Below, piece by piece: positions 23,742 through 37,300 of a stretch of 64,000 bases of DNA (within the stretch, counting starts at the first letter, position 1; each line of letters opens with the position of its first letter). The notes under the pieces were generated by a model that saw only the letters and a list, made by a program, of their open reading frames with translations, ran no database searches and was not told the DNA's origin. This DNA comes from Pomacea canaliculata. Lineage: Eukaryota; Mollusca; Gastropoda; Architaenioglossa; Ampullariidae. The DNA lies in assembly GCF_003073045.1 (NCBI RefSeq), contig NC_037594.1:22822927-22886926 (forward strand), written 5' to 3'. The translations under genes and the position numbers were made by a program.

Positions 23742-26700
23742 GATGGACAACTCCTACGCGCTGAACAGCCCCGAAGGTTCCCCAGAGGACGTGTGGCGCC
23801 ACGGGGGTAGTCCGACCAGCGGCGGTCATCGTGACTTGGAACTATCCAACGTTCCCTGGGGCAGGAAGTGGAGCGGAGTCGCCTCTCTGTGGAACCGACG
23901 CGGCCATGAGCGGTCTGGCCTTCCCACCGCTGGAGTTCGACTCCCTGCCCAGCGCCCTGTCGCTGTCCTGTCCTCCGTCTTACAGGTGAGTTACGATGAC
24001 GTGTCTCATCGATGTGTTGTCAACAGATGTATGGATATGTTTCATGGACATTTTGTTTTATGTTGCATTGACATTTTGTCACATGTTTTATTAACATGTC
24101 GTCAATGCTTTATTGGCGTTCTGTTCATGTCCACCAAGCTGCTCAGTGTTGTTGTATTTGAGAATTCTGTAGAAGTCTGTATGCGCGGTCATGTTTCTGA
24201 AATGTTGACACATTAGGTGTTGCTGAAGAATTGTTGTATGAGAAATATTTCTACAACTCCATTATTTCTGTTCCAGTAATGCAGTGATGCCCTTTTTCTA
24301 TAGCACGTTGTTGTATAATAGACAATGTTGCTGTTGTCAAACCATTTTTTTCTTTATCCCTGATATAAATATCATCATGATCATCCCGACCGTAATGACA
24401 GAACCTTAGAACTTTGTCTAGCAAGATTTTGTCAGCGAGTCAATACAGCTCCTACTTTGCAGGATCTTTAAAAAATAACCCACAAAACACACCCCCGACC
24501 CCAAAAAATACCTGTCCATAGAATGGGTTAGTCTTTTGAACCCTCAAAAATTGTGTGCAACAAGAACAAACAATATTAATATCAAAACCTTTTGTTGTAC
24601 ATTGCACTGTAAATATAAATCGGTAATTATGATTTGTTGCAAATAATCTTGGTTATCGCAAATGCTGTTAATCTAATTTGTTTATTTACTTACTTTCCTT
24701 ACTTTTATTTACTTACTTTTAACTTAGCTTAATTCCATTCCCTCGAAATAGCTACAATATGAAGAACAGATACAGGAATTCTACATATGCAGATACAATG
24801 ATCTTAAGGATCTGAATAAATACATTCCTGCAAAATGTAACAGATTTTATAATTCATTTAGACAGTCACAGATTCGGCTTAAACGCTGAGACATACACAA
24901 CCAATGCACAGAGAGATAGAGAGCAGAACAAAAAAGAAAGAAAATTAAAAGTATAATGATAAGTAAGAAAAATATTTTACCTTAAAAAACCATGCACTAA
25001 AATATAAAAATAAAGATATATTAAAACATTAAATCATGTCAGAATTTGATTTCTAGCTGCCCATGGCACCAAAATTCCACCACAAGCAGCAACTGGTACA
25101 GATAGACATACACACAATAAAGACAAAGAGAAAAAAAAGGTGTGCTTACAAAATTATATCCGCATTATTTATGAAGTGAAGAATATTTTCCTACCAGAGA
25201 AAATGTAAAATAAATGCATGCTCCATGCACACAGAAACACCGGTTCATGCAGACGTTCGCATTTACTGTATCCCGTTTACGCTCACGAGCGCGCACACAC
25301 ACTTGCACGCACTTCTGGAATTTTGCTTACAGATCTCGACTGTTTCAATAACTTTATACTCAATAAATACTTTTCTCATAAAGAACAACAAAAGAGAAAC
25401 CACAATTTTTATTTTTTGGGGTGTAACAAAGTTGATGCTCTCCAATGCTGCTGACGGTACCACGCGCATAGCAACGTCACTAACCACCCGTTTATCGGCA
25501 GTGACTACCATTCTTGTTGGTTAAACCCCATCCTCTACATCTGTTTATATGATGGCTAAATTGTTTACCCATTCACATATTTATCAGTAATTACTAGCAA
25601 TGTTAATTGTGACCCAGAGCTTAAATTCTGAGCAATAATGATGTGGGGTTGGGGGGAATCCTCTGTGCTCGCTATGATCCCTCAAGAGTTTGACATAAGG
25701 ATTCATTTTTGAAAAATGTTTGATAAAAACACGCTTTTAGTGTCGATGTTTGTAACTCTAGAGTGTACGAAAAACTTTGTTACATCGTTGCAACATTACA
25801 GTATAATTTTCAATCCACTGTTACATTATATAACTACAGTATAATCTGCATTTAAAGTGTTACAACGATGAAAACTCTGCTGCTTCTGTCGTGACTTCGA
25901 ATCAGACATTATTTTGCCACTGGCATGCCGTGGTTCTCAAAAAGATGACGGTCAAAGCACAGAACATGATTACACAAAAGCAAATGTCCTTGCAAATAAG
26001 AAAGAAACAAACAAAACCCTGGCATTCCTAACATACGGTAACATACTATGGCGTTCAAAGATAAAGCCGACTCCAATTTTTTATTGGTATGTCTATTTCG
26101 TTTAAAAGATACTAAATCACAAAATATGATCGAAAAATGTTTCGCTCACTAGAAATTTCGAACACTGCATTTTTCACTGAGTTTTTGGAAAGTGATCAAG
26201 GTTCTTTTCGCCTGACTTCACAAATGTCACTGGGGTGACGACCTTTAGTGGTGTGAGGAGAAAAAAAATTATATTAACCCACGTGTGATTAAAAAAATGA
26301 TTAAAATGCAGGATGGGAGAACAGTGTATTAAAACTACAGACATAATAAATAAAGCAACAAGGCGTTTACGTTCACTCTTATGTGAAGCAACTAGATCTT
26401 GGTGGTGGTTGTTGTTTCCTGTTTACCTCACAATTATAACTTCTGCTTCTTCTTTTCGGGATTTTTATGACAGCAGACATGCATGAAGGGCTCTTTAGTG
26501 GGCATGACACACCAATCGACAATTTCTCGCTCGTTTTAAGAAACAGGTTACGGTGGGACATTCATTGGCAGTTGATAAAAAACCTACTTCAGTACCATTC
26601 ACTCCTAAATATTGCAAAAGTAACAACAAAAATAAACAAAATAAATAAACCTTATATCTTTGACCAGTAGTATTAAACCCTTTGCATGCCTTGTGTTTAG

Positions 26701-28362
26701 CATGTCGCTTGATTGGTTGCGGACTATGATGTGCTTCTTGGGGTGGTTGGGTGGAATTAATGTGATATGTTGATAATTATGATAGTAAAAGTAAATTGTG
26801 GATTTATTTTCCAGGGATTACCCGCTGTTCAAAGCTGAGAAATCGCCCCACGACATCGCTGATGCCCTGCTGTCGCTGAAGCACGCTGTCGTCCACCCTC
26901 AGTTCGGAGGTCCTCTCTCCCCCCTCTCGCCTCCCCCCATGCCGCACCTGGGTCACGGCCATTGCCCACCCGGCCAAGGTTTGTCGCCCTACCCCGCCCT
27001 CCCTTCCCCGGGGCCGCACGGGGCGCAGGGTATTTCAGGGCCCTACGGCTCGGCCCACGGCCAGTCCATGCTTCACAACGCCTACAGTGTCGGGGTGGAG
27101 TCGGAGTGGGCTCTCAGCTGCCCCACCAGTACGCCCACCAATACCCCGAGTCTTGCCCTAGCCCCGCGGTGCAGGTTCCTCCCTCGCATCCTCCCCCTCC
27201 GTCTCACCACCCCGCGCAAGCCAGCATGCCTTTCCCGGCCATGAGCGTCAACGTGTCCATGAGCATGAACGTTGGGGTGCCACCCAACCTCGGTGGGGCC
27301 ACCTACAACTGCGGCCCACCCCACCCCCAGCAGTGGCCACCACCACCCTTGCAGGCGCCGCCCCCGTCCCCTCCGCCGCCGCTGGGCTCGCAGTACCACC
27401 ACCACCATCATCATCACCACCAAGTGCCCACCGGCAACCTCCACTCCAACTGGCTGCAGTCGGCGAGCGGCCAGTACCCGGGGTACTCGCCCTCGCAGCT
27501 GAGCGGTGGCCAGACCCACCCACACGTCATGCCTTCATACACCTCGGCCTCGTACACCTTCGGCTCGGATTTCCGCTCGCCCATGGCAACCGAGGCGCGG
27601 AGCTTCTATTACCACAAACCTGCAAGCGCTGCCTGCACCGGAGCTGTGGACTCCTTCAAGGACTCGACTCGCTACTGCCCGATGCGGCATCCACACCCTC
27701 ACCTGCACGGCCACAACCACGGGGCGGCCACCGTGGGGCTCAACAAGCGCTCCAAGTTCCTGTCAGACAAGGTGGCCATGGCCGCCGCTGCCGCAGCCGC
27801 CGTTTCCGTTTCCGGCGGAGGAGCCTCTGCTGCTGGTATGATGATGGGAGTAGGGGTGGGGGAGGGAGGGACGGTTGGCCATCACGCGCACGGGCATCAC
27901 CATCATCATCATCACCACCATCACCAGGGGCTTCTGAAGACCAACCTATGCCGTATCTGCGGCAAGACTTACGCCAGGCCCTCCACGCTCAAGACGCACC
28001 TGCGCACGCACTCGGGCGAGAAGCCCTACAAGTGCAGCACGTGCAGCAAGTCCTTCTCGCAGGCGGCTAACCTCACGGCGCACATCCGCACTCACTCGGG
28101 GGAGAAGCCGTTCCGCTGCCCCGTGTGTGACCGTCGCTTCTCGCAGAGCTCTTCCGTCACCACCCACATGCGCACGCACTCCGGCGACCGGCCCTACCGC
28201 TGCCGCCTGTGCAAGAAGGCCTTCTCCGACAGCTCCACACTCACCAAGCATTTACGCATCCACAGCGGCGAGAAACCGTATCAGTGCAAGCTGTGCCTGC
28301 TTCGCTTCTCGCAGTCCGGCAACCTCAACCGCCACATGCGGGTGCACGCCAACCAGACCTAG
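23742..28362 (+). CDS. gl: Glass-type C2H2 zinc-finger transcription factor, with two apparent frame breaks
   Basis: Two coding exons are seen: 23742-23985 (first ATG 23743) and 26815-28362, joined TAC AG/G GAT. Five C2H2 fingers at 27949-28347, spaced exactly 28 residues apart, match the Glass family nearly residue for residue: [78 protein letters not shown]. Upstream family motifs are [11 protein letters not shown] (exon 1), [10 protein letters not shown] and [13 protein letters not shown]. Glass drives photoreceptor differentiation in flies and binds DNA in the nucleus. The assembled sequence changes frame twice. In exon 1, between about 23850 and 23905, it shifts from the [12 protein letters not shown] frame to the [13 protein letters not shown] frame. 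In exon 2, near 27085-27130, it shifts from HNAYSVG to [12 protein letters not shown]. Polyhistidine (27396-27420, 27893-27926) and polyalanine tracts are present. Family assignment is very strong; integrity of the reading frame is not. Confidence 0.9.
23986..26814 (+). other. Intron between the glass coding exons
   Basis: The intron has donor gtgagt at 23986 and acceptor ttattttccag ending at 26814, in phase 2. It is AT-rich. No embedded gene or recognisable repeat was identified. Confidence 0.85.
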
Positions 28363-31300
28363 CGTCCTCCACGTCAAGTGACCGCCACGACCTGCACCCG
28401 AGCGTGCTCCTTTGGTGTTTTTGCATATCAATGAAACCTCGCCCTCCTTGCCCTTGCAAACAGAACGAAAAAAATTGACAACGGGGCATTTTTTTTGTGT
28501 GTGAAAAATTTCTTTCTGATGTTTGGATGGACATTTATTTCATCGGTTCACCCGCTAACATTCCTGACTTTTTCTTTGGAGCAGATGTCCCAGATCATGT
28601 CTTCCTGTTCTGTCTTCGACGTCCAGGTCACGGGCACAACAGTGGGATTCATGGAGCCACACGTAAAGCTGATGTGTGTGGGATTGAAAATTAAATTGAA
28701 AATTAAATCTTGAAAAAACACACCAGATGAATTTATTAACATCACTCAACATAACCATCTGATGTTTCAAGAAGCGACTGTGTGTGAGAGAGAGAAACGA
28801 TTGCGACTATTGCTATCTACGTGCGTGCTAGTGAGCCTTCATCCGGTGGTTGGCAAAGGCGCTCTATACATCCTCCTCCTCATCATCATCTCAATCAATC
28901 AATCAATCAATCACCATCAATCACTCCATCATCATCATCATCGTCTTCGTCGACACAAATGATGAATGTTCGTATGATTGCGCAACTGAATATTGTGTAT
29001 TACCATTTTTATAATTGTCGTGTCTAGTCGTCCGATTAAAGAATGAAAATGCTATGCTACCAGAAAGAAGAACAAATAAAGCGCCAACTTCTATTTTACG
29101 GAGTCTTTTGTCTTCAACGATGTTTGTACCATGATGCCATTTACGTACTGTGAATTCACAATAACACTGACTGCAGTACGAGTGAGAGAAAACAACCCCA
29201 CAGATGACCAAATAGAACGACAGAGATAACGTTGACTCTAGTTTCTTAAACTGTAGATAAAAAGATATTTATGACTTGAATGCGAGATGGATAATCTCAG
29301 CCAGTAATTTGTTTCTGTTCTGAGAAGGTATCTACACGCCCAGAAAAACGCGTTAGTGTTAAAATTCATTTCTTTCAATATTTAATAATGCAGGTACATG
29401 TGTTGAGTGTATATGCATAGCAGAGTCCAGTATCAAGCGCTATCTTTACAGAGGAAGTAGCAGCAGCAGTAGTAGTAGAGTAAGGACGTTTAACGACTTA
29501 AAAGAAAGGTGTTATTTCATTGTGAAATCCTGCAACTTTGTATTCACATGCACGAACATTTCCAATACATCTTAATATAGAAATATTTCGCCAACGAGTT
29601 ATTTTACAAATGAAACTAATTTTTTCCGCAAATATTTTCTGAAAAATCACTTCGCATGACAGTGGCCAACGTTCCGGATTGCGCCAAGCCCAGTAACTCA
29701 TTCACCCTGATTTTTCCTAATTTTATTTCAAATTTGAGAACAACCATGCTATTTTCCCCTTTGCCCCTGCCTCAAATTGAGAAGCTGACAGCTTTTGTCC
29801 ACAGTTGAGTCTGAATGGAACTTGGAACTCAAGGAACGACAAAAGATGTATTGGTGCTGTAAGTTCACAGGTCAGCATGCAGTTCAGTTATATGAATCAG
29901 TTTCAAATGTCTTAATTAGGTTCCTGTGTGGGGGTGTCTAGACTGGATAAATCTCTGTGCGAAATGGTCTGCAGGAAATGAGATTGCAATAAAGATTTCG
30001 AGAAATAAAAAAATAATGCTTCTCGTGTTTGACCTTAACTTACCTGGCTCCTCATCCAAGACAACGGCTGGAACTGGAAGGGCAAGCAGGCGTCGTGTGG
30101 TTGGCACCAACCCTCCGATCATTAGATCCCCCCGCGCACGATCAGAGTGAAACCGCAGAATCCACAAGCACCGCGTGCGCACCTGTGGAAATTAACGGCA
30201 ATGGCGTTTCCACTGTTACCTGGTGACATGGCGCCTGCATCCTCTGTCTCAGCGACCCATTACCCCGCCCATCAGGTCTCACGTTTCCAGCGTCTTCCTG
30301 TCCACAAAGGCCCTCGACAAGTCCTTCAGCATGCACGAGCGTGCGACGTGGCGCTGTCCACCTTGCAGTCTGCCTCGAGGTGGGGCCGGGACAATTTGAA
30401 GGGAGGGAAGAATCCTACCAGAAGAAATATTTATATGTCCGATATAGTTATATTCAGCTTCGCTGTTACATGACTTTTTTTTTTTTTTTAAAGACAGGTA
30501 GTGATTTCTGATTGGTTCGTAATTAATTCTAAGCAGTTTCCGCTTAATTATTTGCAAAACCGCAAGTATAGTAAGCCTGGTGGGAGCGGTGCGCTTGTAA
30601 TGTTGCCAGAATAGCTAATAATGCACACCAGGCTCGAATAAAAATAAAATAAGAGCAGAGTTTAAATTAAAGAATGTTCGAAACCTCTAGAAATAATAAT
30701 AAATAATAACAATAATAAAATTATATTCCAGTTTCGCCGTTACTTGACTAAGGTCGGGATATAAACAGAAATTATAAAAATAAATTTCTTTACAGCATTT
30801 ACCTTTTAATTTATTCTCTTGCCTTTTTCTACTTTTCGTGAAGGAACTTCTGATTTCTTTTTTACTCTTTATCACTTATTCATGATGAAATTTTCTAGAA
30901 ATCTTTTTGTTCTGTCGATAAAGTACATTCGCTCACCATTTTGAAAAAAGAAGTACAGCCGATCAGCACGCATGGGAATGATGGTCTCCTACAAACTGGA
31001 TAGAGGTCTTCTGCTACTTCAAACAATGTTTGTCTATCGCCTTATCTATCTCTCCGCCTATATTTGTCTATCTTCAACGCACAGGTTCAGGTTCATGGTT
31101 TGTATCCCTTGATGACATAACTGGTTAATCAATTCTAAATTACGGATGTGCTAATTTTCCAAAAAATGTCAAACAATTTTGCTATAATATACAATGCGTG
31201 CTATGATTTTTTAAAATTATTTTTTAATAAATCCCGACTTTGGAGAAAAGACATGGATCTTTACGCAGCAACTTTTTAGCTCAAATGAAAAGTGAGTTCT

Positions 31301-34300
31301 TTACTGTCTACATGCAAGACATTTAATTGCTAAGGCATGAATATGAACTAAATATAAAATTATTTATTGGATTTATTTCTCTATATATCCGGCTCTTGTT
31401 TTTTGTTTTCAGTTTGCACGGGCATGATAAGTGTGACCCTCGCCTCGAACCCTCCCCCCAACATGCACGGTTTTTTTTTTTAATGAATGATGTTAAGAAT
31501 ATTCTCAGGATATTAAAGGACATTCTGATAGGGGAACATGAGGTTCTTAAATGATACGTCACCTTTTACTAACACTTACATGCAGGCATTTGTCTTTACC
31601 AAGATTAAAGTGTACAAGTGTACAGGCGAAATACAATTGCATTCTGGGCCTTTTCTTTAAGCAAGTTTTTGAAACCTTCTTTGATATCCCAGGCTTTGAA
31701 GAAATACTGCCGATCCAATGAAAAATATTAAAATAATTATATAATAAAAAGGAGCAATGGATTTTTTTTTGGTGGGGGGGGGGTTAAGTAATTACTTCTT
31801 CATACAAAAATGTTCTCAGTAATTCTCACCTATGTGGATTAAAAAAAATCGAATCTTAGCAAGGGGCTTTTAAATTCTTGAGTTCGTTTCCTAAACTGAA
31901 AACAAATCCTCTTAGGTGTTTCTCTTGTTTCACTACTCACTTGTCTTTTCTCCACCACCTTCTGTTGCAGGTACATTGGTACAGTGTTTGCTATTGCCCC
32001 ACAAAAGCACGACGTCTTGCAAATTATGTTTGCTTTTCGGTGTATTCATGGCCTGCTCTCTTAAATAGTTCTACAGGTACATCTGCAAAATATATTGAAA
32101 TGAATCAATCAGCGTTGTAAAAGAAAGTACCAGCCAAGTTCTCTCTCTTTCAAACACACACCCCATCGACATCAAAACCGGAAGTGATCCGCCATTGACT
32201 TGAGGTGAAGGTCACGCACGTGCATCATTTTCGAAAGTCGTTCTAATGAGAACTCAGACCGGAATGAGCCGATGCCCTACCTTGAAATGGGGGTATCAGT
32301 GATACCGGATCACCTGTCCACGTTTGAAACAGGTGTAACCATGTCTAGGAAGTGGAGTACGGGTGGCGGTCAGTCTCACCGCCAGGCTCCAGAGCGCAGG
32401 GCGGCAGTTCTTTTTTTCTCTTCTTCTTCTTCTGTTAAGATGGCCGATTGGACTATTGGCCTTCTCGTCATTCAAAACTTCTGTCAGTCGCTATCATCGC
32501 TTTCCATACATGCTCGCTCTGACACACGCGCATACACACGCATGCACGCACACAACCATACCCCCAAGGCCCCAACGACACATTCCTTCCAAAATTTGCT
32601 ATAAAATCTCTCTGATTTCATATTATTTTCATCATGACATTTTCTCGAAGCATTTGATACAGTCGACTGGATTTACACTTCTGAAATCTCCTCTTACCCC
32701 AGTCACTTTTATATTCAGCGACTGCAGCAGAAACCCGTCGCCCATAAACACGCCACAGCCTCCCAATCGCCCGTACACGCGCGGGGCCGGTTTTCTGGGG
32801 TCATGGGGTCGTGACAGGGGTCGTGTGGGCGGGTGTGAGGTCGCCGCTAACTACACGCGTAATGAGCAACATCAGGCATGCCAGGGGCACTACCGAGCAC
32901 GGCGCTTCCAATTCCAAGAATTTTTTTTTTCTTCTTTTCTTTCTTGCGTTTTTCATCTTCTGCTCTGGCCACGCACTGCCTGAAATCATCGGCTTTAGGT
33001 AATGCCAGGAAAAGAAAACAAAAGAGAACTAAAATTATTTTTAAGCTGAAAATGCTGAGCTCCGAAACTTAAGAAAGAAATACCAGGCCGTTCTTCTCTC
33101 CCATCAAAGGATTTTTAGTCACAGCGAAACGTTTGGCAGATTCCTCCAGGGAGGAGAAGGCGTGGAGAACGAGGGAGGAGACAGGAGGTCATCAGATTTT
33201 GTTTTGTTCTGAGTGGTGAGCTTTGGGAAGAGAAACCCTCGCAAACATACGGCCACAAGACATGTGGAAGGTGAAAGTGTTTTTCTTTTGTTTTTGTTTA
33301 GTTTTATATTTTTGTTTTGTTCTGTTTCGTTTCCCTTTATTTTGTTTTGAATAGGTTTGGTATTCTAGCTTTAGGTATATTAGAGGTTTACGACACATGT
33401 GGAAGATGAAAATGTTTTTGTTTTTTTTTTTCTCTTTGTTATGTTTCATTTTGTCTTATTTTGCTATGAATAGGTTTAGTATTCAGCTTTATATATTTTA
33501 GAAGGTAACGATCGAGACGTGGAAGGTGAGTATTTTGTTTTCTTGCTTTTGTTTAGTTTTTGTTTTGTTCTGTTTTGTTTCGCTTTATTTTGTTTTGGTA
33601 TTCAGTTTTATTGTAGAGGTTACGACATACCGTGATTCAGTTTAACACGTTGGGCCCTGTGTGTACATTGTCATCATGCGACACATTGGTCACTACCAAC
33701 AGAGGTCAGAACTACACAAACAAGTTGTCAGTGTCCAGCGAGATAAACACTCCTCCAGACGATTACCATCTACATTGAGATGATGTGGTGACATCTGTGA
33801 GAGGACGTGATGGATATCATGACGACGAAAAATGACTAAGTCTCCCTAGAGATTAACGACGATGTTCGGACGGTAGAGGGGCGTGCCGCAGTGTCAAGGA
33901 GGGGGAGGATGGGAGCATGTAACGGTATATACTACCTCGAGGTCAGAGACCTTCAACCCTGGATCGAGTTTATCTAGGCAAAAATAAGTTGTAACCGGGC
34001 CGCACTGTTCGGATATACCTGGGGCTGCTCCATGATTAATGGAGAAAAAGAGAGAATAGACAGACGAGAGTAGAAGGAAGGGAGAGATGGAAGGGAGTTT
34101 TCCAGTAACGCTGACGTGTACAGAAGAATCACGTGGCCGAGCATGAAAAACAGTTTTTCTCACTGCACTGCGTCGACACACGCATGTACAAATGCGCGCA
34201 TTGTGTCGGAGCGCTTGAGAAATTAGGACGAAGGTATAGATAGTGCAGAAAGTCGCACCAGGTGTTGGGTACGTAGTGACAGTCAGGCGACAAACAGACT

Positions 34301-34392
34301 CGCTCTGAGTTTTGTTTTCCCCTCAAACGTAAAACAACCGCCCCATACTAGTCATTCGCTCCATTCGGTCCAGACGATCGGCGTGTTTCACC
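28363..34392. other. Glass 3' flank and intergenic region
   Basis: The glass 3' UTR probably ends near AATAAA at 29075-29080. Beyond that the sequence is AT-rich with simple repeats (AATC at 28890-28912, ATC near 28930, poly-G 31770-31781). A GC-richer patch at 30030-30400 contains a minus-strand donor-like site, but no supported gene was found. ORFs at 32272-32983 and others lack domains. The last 250 bases before 34393 should hold the promoter and 5' UTR of the aldo-keto reductase. Confidence 0.4.
33230..33635. repeat. T-rich tandem repeat, three units of about 120-135 bp
   Basis: Three imperfect units begin with GACATGTGGAAGGTGA-like sequence near 33259, 33394 and 33515. Each continues with GTTTTTGTTT/TTTGTTCTGTTT runs and ends TAGGTTTAGTATTCAGCTTTA...TTAGAGGTTACGA. 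No coding potential was seen. Confidence 0.75.
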
Positions 34393-37300
34393 ATGGAGGA
34401 CGGATTATTCACGTTGTCTAACGGACGAAAAGCTCCTGCTATTGCCTTTGGCACCTGGCAGGTAAGTCAAAATAGTTCTAATCACCTGGTTATAGTGTTT
34501 TTTTGAGAATTGTAGCAGGGACATAACGTTTCAGCAGAACGCTTGGGTCGTATTGTGTAAATAAATTTGAGAAGTCTCAAGAGATGTTCTATACAAATTC
34601 ATTTTAACACAATTTCAAGAATGTTCCCCGCCGTAACACAATGTGTTAAAGAGTGATTTTTTTTCACATTAAATGTTGATGTGCTTCTGACTTGCCTTAA
34701 TGGATGTACGTTGTCTCCCCTTTCATATTTTTTTCCCTCTCTCTCTCTGTGGGTGTGTGTGTGTGCGATTTTTTTTCTCATTTTATTGTCCTTTCGCTTT
34801 TTTGATGTTAAGTCCCAGCTCTGTCCTTACAGCTCTTTTAATGTCAATATTTTCACCCCTTCCCTGAAACTTCCAAAAAACAATGTTGTGTTCTGCTCCT
34901 TGTACTCAACCTAACTCCATGCTTACACCTTGATATCAGTTGATTTGATGGCCACAGCGTCCTTGGCGCGAGGTGATTGTACGCCCACGTGCCTCTACTG
35001 TTCTTGTTTATGACTGTTGTTGTCTATCTGCAGAAGCTAAATAGCTGAACGATTCATAAAATAGAGTTTAAAAAAGGCATTATCGTGAAATAGAGACGAG
35101 GTCGCCAGTGTTATTTACTGACAACACAGTAACTGTCATCAGTGACGAAGTCAGTGTCTCTCGAGGACAAACAAGTGAGGAGCGTGCACACTATTCTCTG
35201 CAAATGGCGACAGCCGCCTTTTCCCGTCCGTCAGCAATCGGAGAGGCTGGCCAGTGCCTGGCACTACTCCCATTATTGTACAGTGAAAAGGTATCGGATG
35301 GTCATCTGTCCGTATCACGTGACAACACCGCCACCCAAGCACTATAACCCTGGCCATCTGTGGTTTTGAATGGCCGCTAACCGTGCAACCGAACACTCAT
35401 AACCAACATGCTAAATAGTTGCTTGCCGTATGTCGAGTGAGTCGCCCGGCCTCTGGCATCCCCCATTCCCCTTCCCCTGCCAGGAGTGAAAGAAATGAAG
35501 AGTTTAAAATGTGGGAGGGTAGCTTACAGGCTGTAACTATGTAAGGCATATTCACAATGGACTACAGGCCAGTCGTGCCTGTAACACCCCGAACTTGTAA
35601 TACTGGACTGCTGGCAGACGATTTTTTTTTCCAGTTCACAACTAAAACGAGGCAGGTTTGTACATAGCTTCCGGTTTAGTCACATTCATTGTTTATGCTC
35701 GCCGAGACTAACAGTGGAGAACTTTACAAGAGGCTAAGCGTTGGTCTCGTCAGACAGACAGCAATCCACCTATACACATCCATGGTAACACCAACTGTAA
35801 CATAGACCTCCATTTGCCGTGTGCTAGCTGAGTGACAATATTAATACTCGTCGCAATAAGTTAGCAAAGAACAACGTTTCTTTCTAACTCAGACGCGTGT
35901 TTTGCTCAGGTGTCGGGAAACAAAATAAGGGAGATGCTGCCTCTAGCCTTAGACGCTGGCTACCGCCACATCGACACCGCATACTCCTACGACAACGAGG
36001 ACGCGATCGGCGAGGTGTTGGAAAGTTACTTCTCTCAAGGAAAGCTCAAGCGAGAAGACATCTTTCTGGCGACAAAGGTTGTACAAGCGTTACTTGTCTT
36101 GTTACTTGTCTAACACACACACACAGAATGAGTGAGTGAAAAGCTGAGAGGTTGCAGGTAGAACTACTCATAGAACAGACTTACTGTTTCAAGCAGCTTG
36201 TGTTCGCGTTGTAAGCGAGCGATGACCCTTGCCTCGTCCTGTCTGTCCCAGTAGCTGTGGGTAACGTTTCTGGGCAAAGACGACGTCAGACGAGCAGTGG
36301 ATGAGAGTCTGCGGCGCCTGATGGTGGACTATGTCGACTTGTTGATGATCCACGCTCCGTGGGGCTTCAAGGTCAGTCCCAGTCTCCCAGATGTCAGCTT
36401 ATTGGCTACTGTCATGGCCTTCCAGTGTAGGCTTGAAATAGGTCCGTTTTAATTGGTATCTTCGACTTTTTATCTGACTGTCCGTTTCAGAATCGCGGCG
36501 ACGGCACCCTGTTTCCTCAAGATGAGCACGGCAACTTTGAGTTGGAGAACTACGACCTGCGAGACACGTGGCGCGTAGGTATAATGTCCCACATTTAATA
36601 CCTGGTTAGGGCTGCGGACTGATTATGTTGTTCGTGCTATGGATTAGTTAACACCATCAGTCAGTATCTACAGCATAAACTGGTTCATTTTGTCATAATC
36701 AGGTTTTCCATGATCTCTTAACAGACGTAGCGTTCTTTCCGATTTCGACTTCCGCTGCTAATTTATGTTTTGTTTCCTCACCTGGTGCATGACCTCAAAT
36801 CTAACAGGAGCTGGAGCGCCTGGTGGTCGCTGGCAAGGTCAAGAGCTTGGGGCTCAGTAACTTCAACTCCGTACAGGTCGATCTCATTTGTCACATGGCT
36901 CATGTGCCGCCTGTGTGCAATCAGGTGAGTTACTTTACAATCGTCAAAGTACATGAATGAAAAAACGATACTGGATCTTTTTAAAAATAACTTACCACTT
37001 TTTATTTGAAGTGTGAGGAGAGAGAGAGAGAGCGTGCGTAGGTTAAATAGTTTGTTGTACTGTTTCAACAGGTCGAGTGTCACGCCTACCTCCCTCAGGT
37101 AGAACTACAAGAGTTTTGTCAAAAGCTCGGGGTTCTTTTGTCAGCTTTCGCTCCCCTTGGATCTCCAGGCCGCTCCGAGCATCTGTGAGTATTACATGAC
37201 GGATTTCATCATGTGACATGACGTGACGTGACTAAAGAGGTCTGCCAAGTTTTTCTTCCCTACCCATAAACATTTTCACCCATTCCACTCAAGCTCTCTG

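Noticed and set aside
27390-27430. CAC/CAT triplet run considered as a microsatellite only
   Set aside because: It is in frame within glass and encodes a polyhistidine tract, so it is recorded as part of the gene.
27082-27841. Several ORFs on the opposite strand or in other frames of glass exon 2
   Set aside because: They are shadows of the GC-rich His/Pro/Ala coding sequence, and the zinc-finger frame explains the region.
30030-30230. Minus-strand exon-like segment with a donor (GAGCCAG then gtaagt)
   Set aside because: No matching partner exon, domain or acceptor could be found on the minus strand, so it is insufficient for a gene call.
32272-32983. Overlapping plus-strand ORFs of 110 and 206 codons
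   Set aside because: Translations follow CT-, CA- and T-rich simple sequence, and no conserved motif or plausible gene structure was seen.
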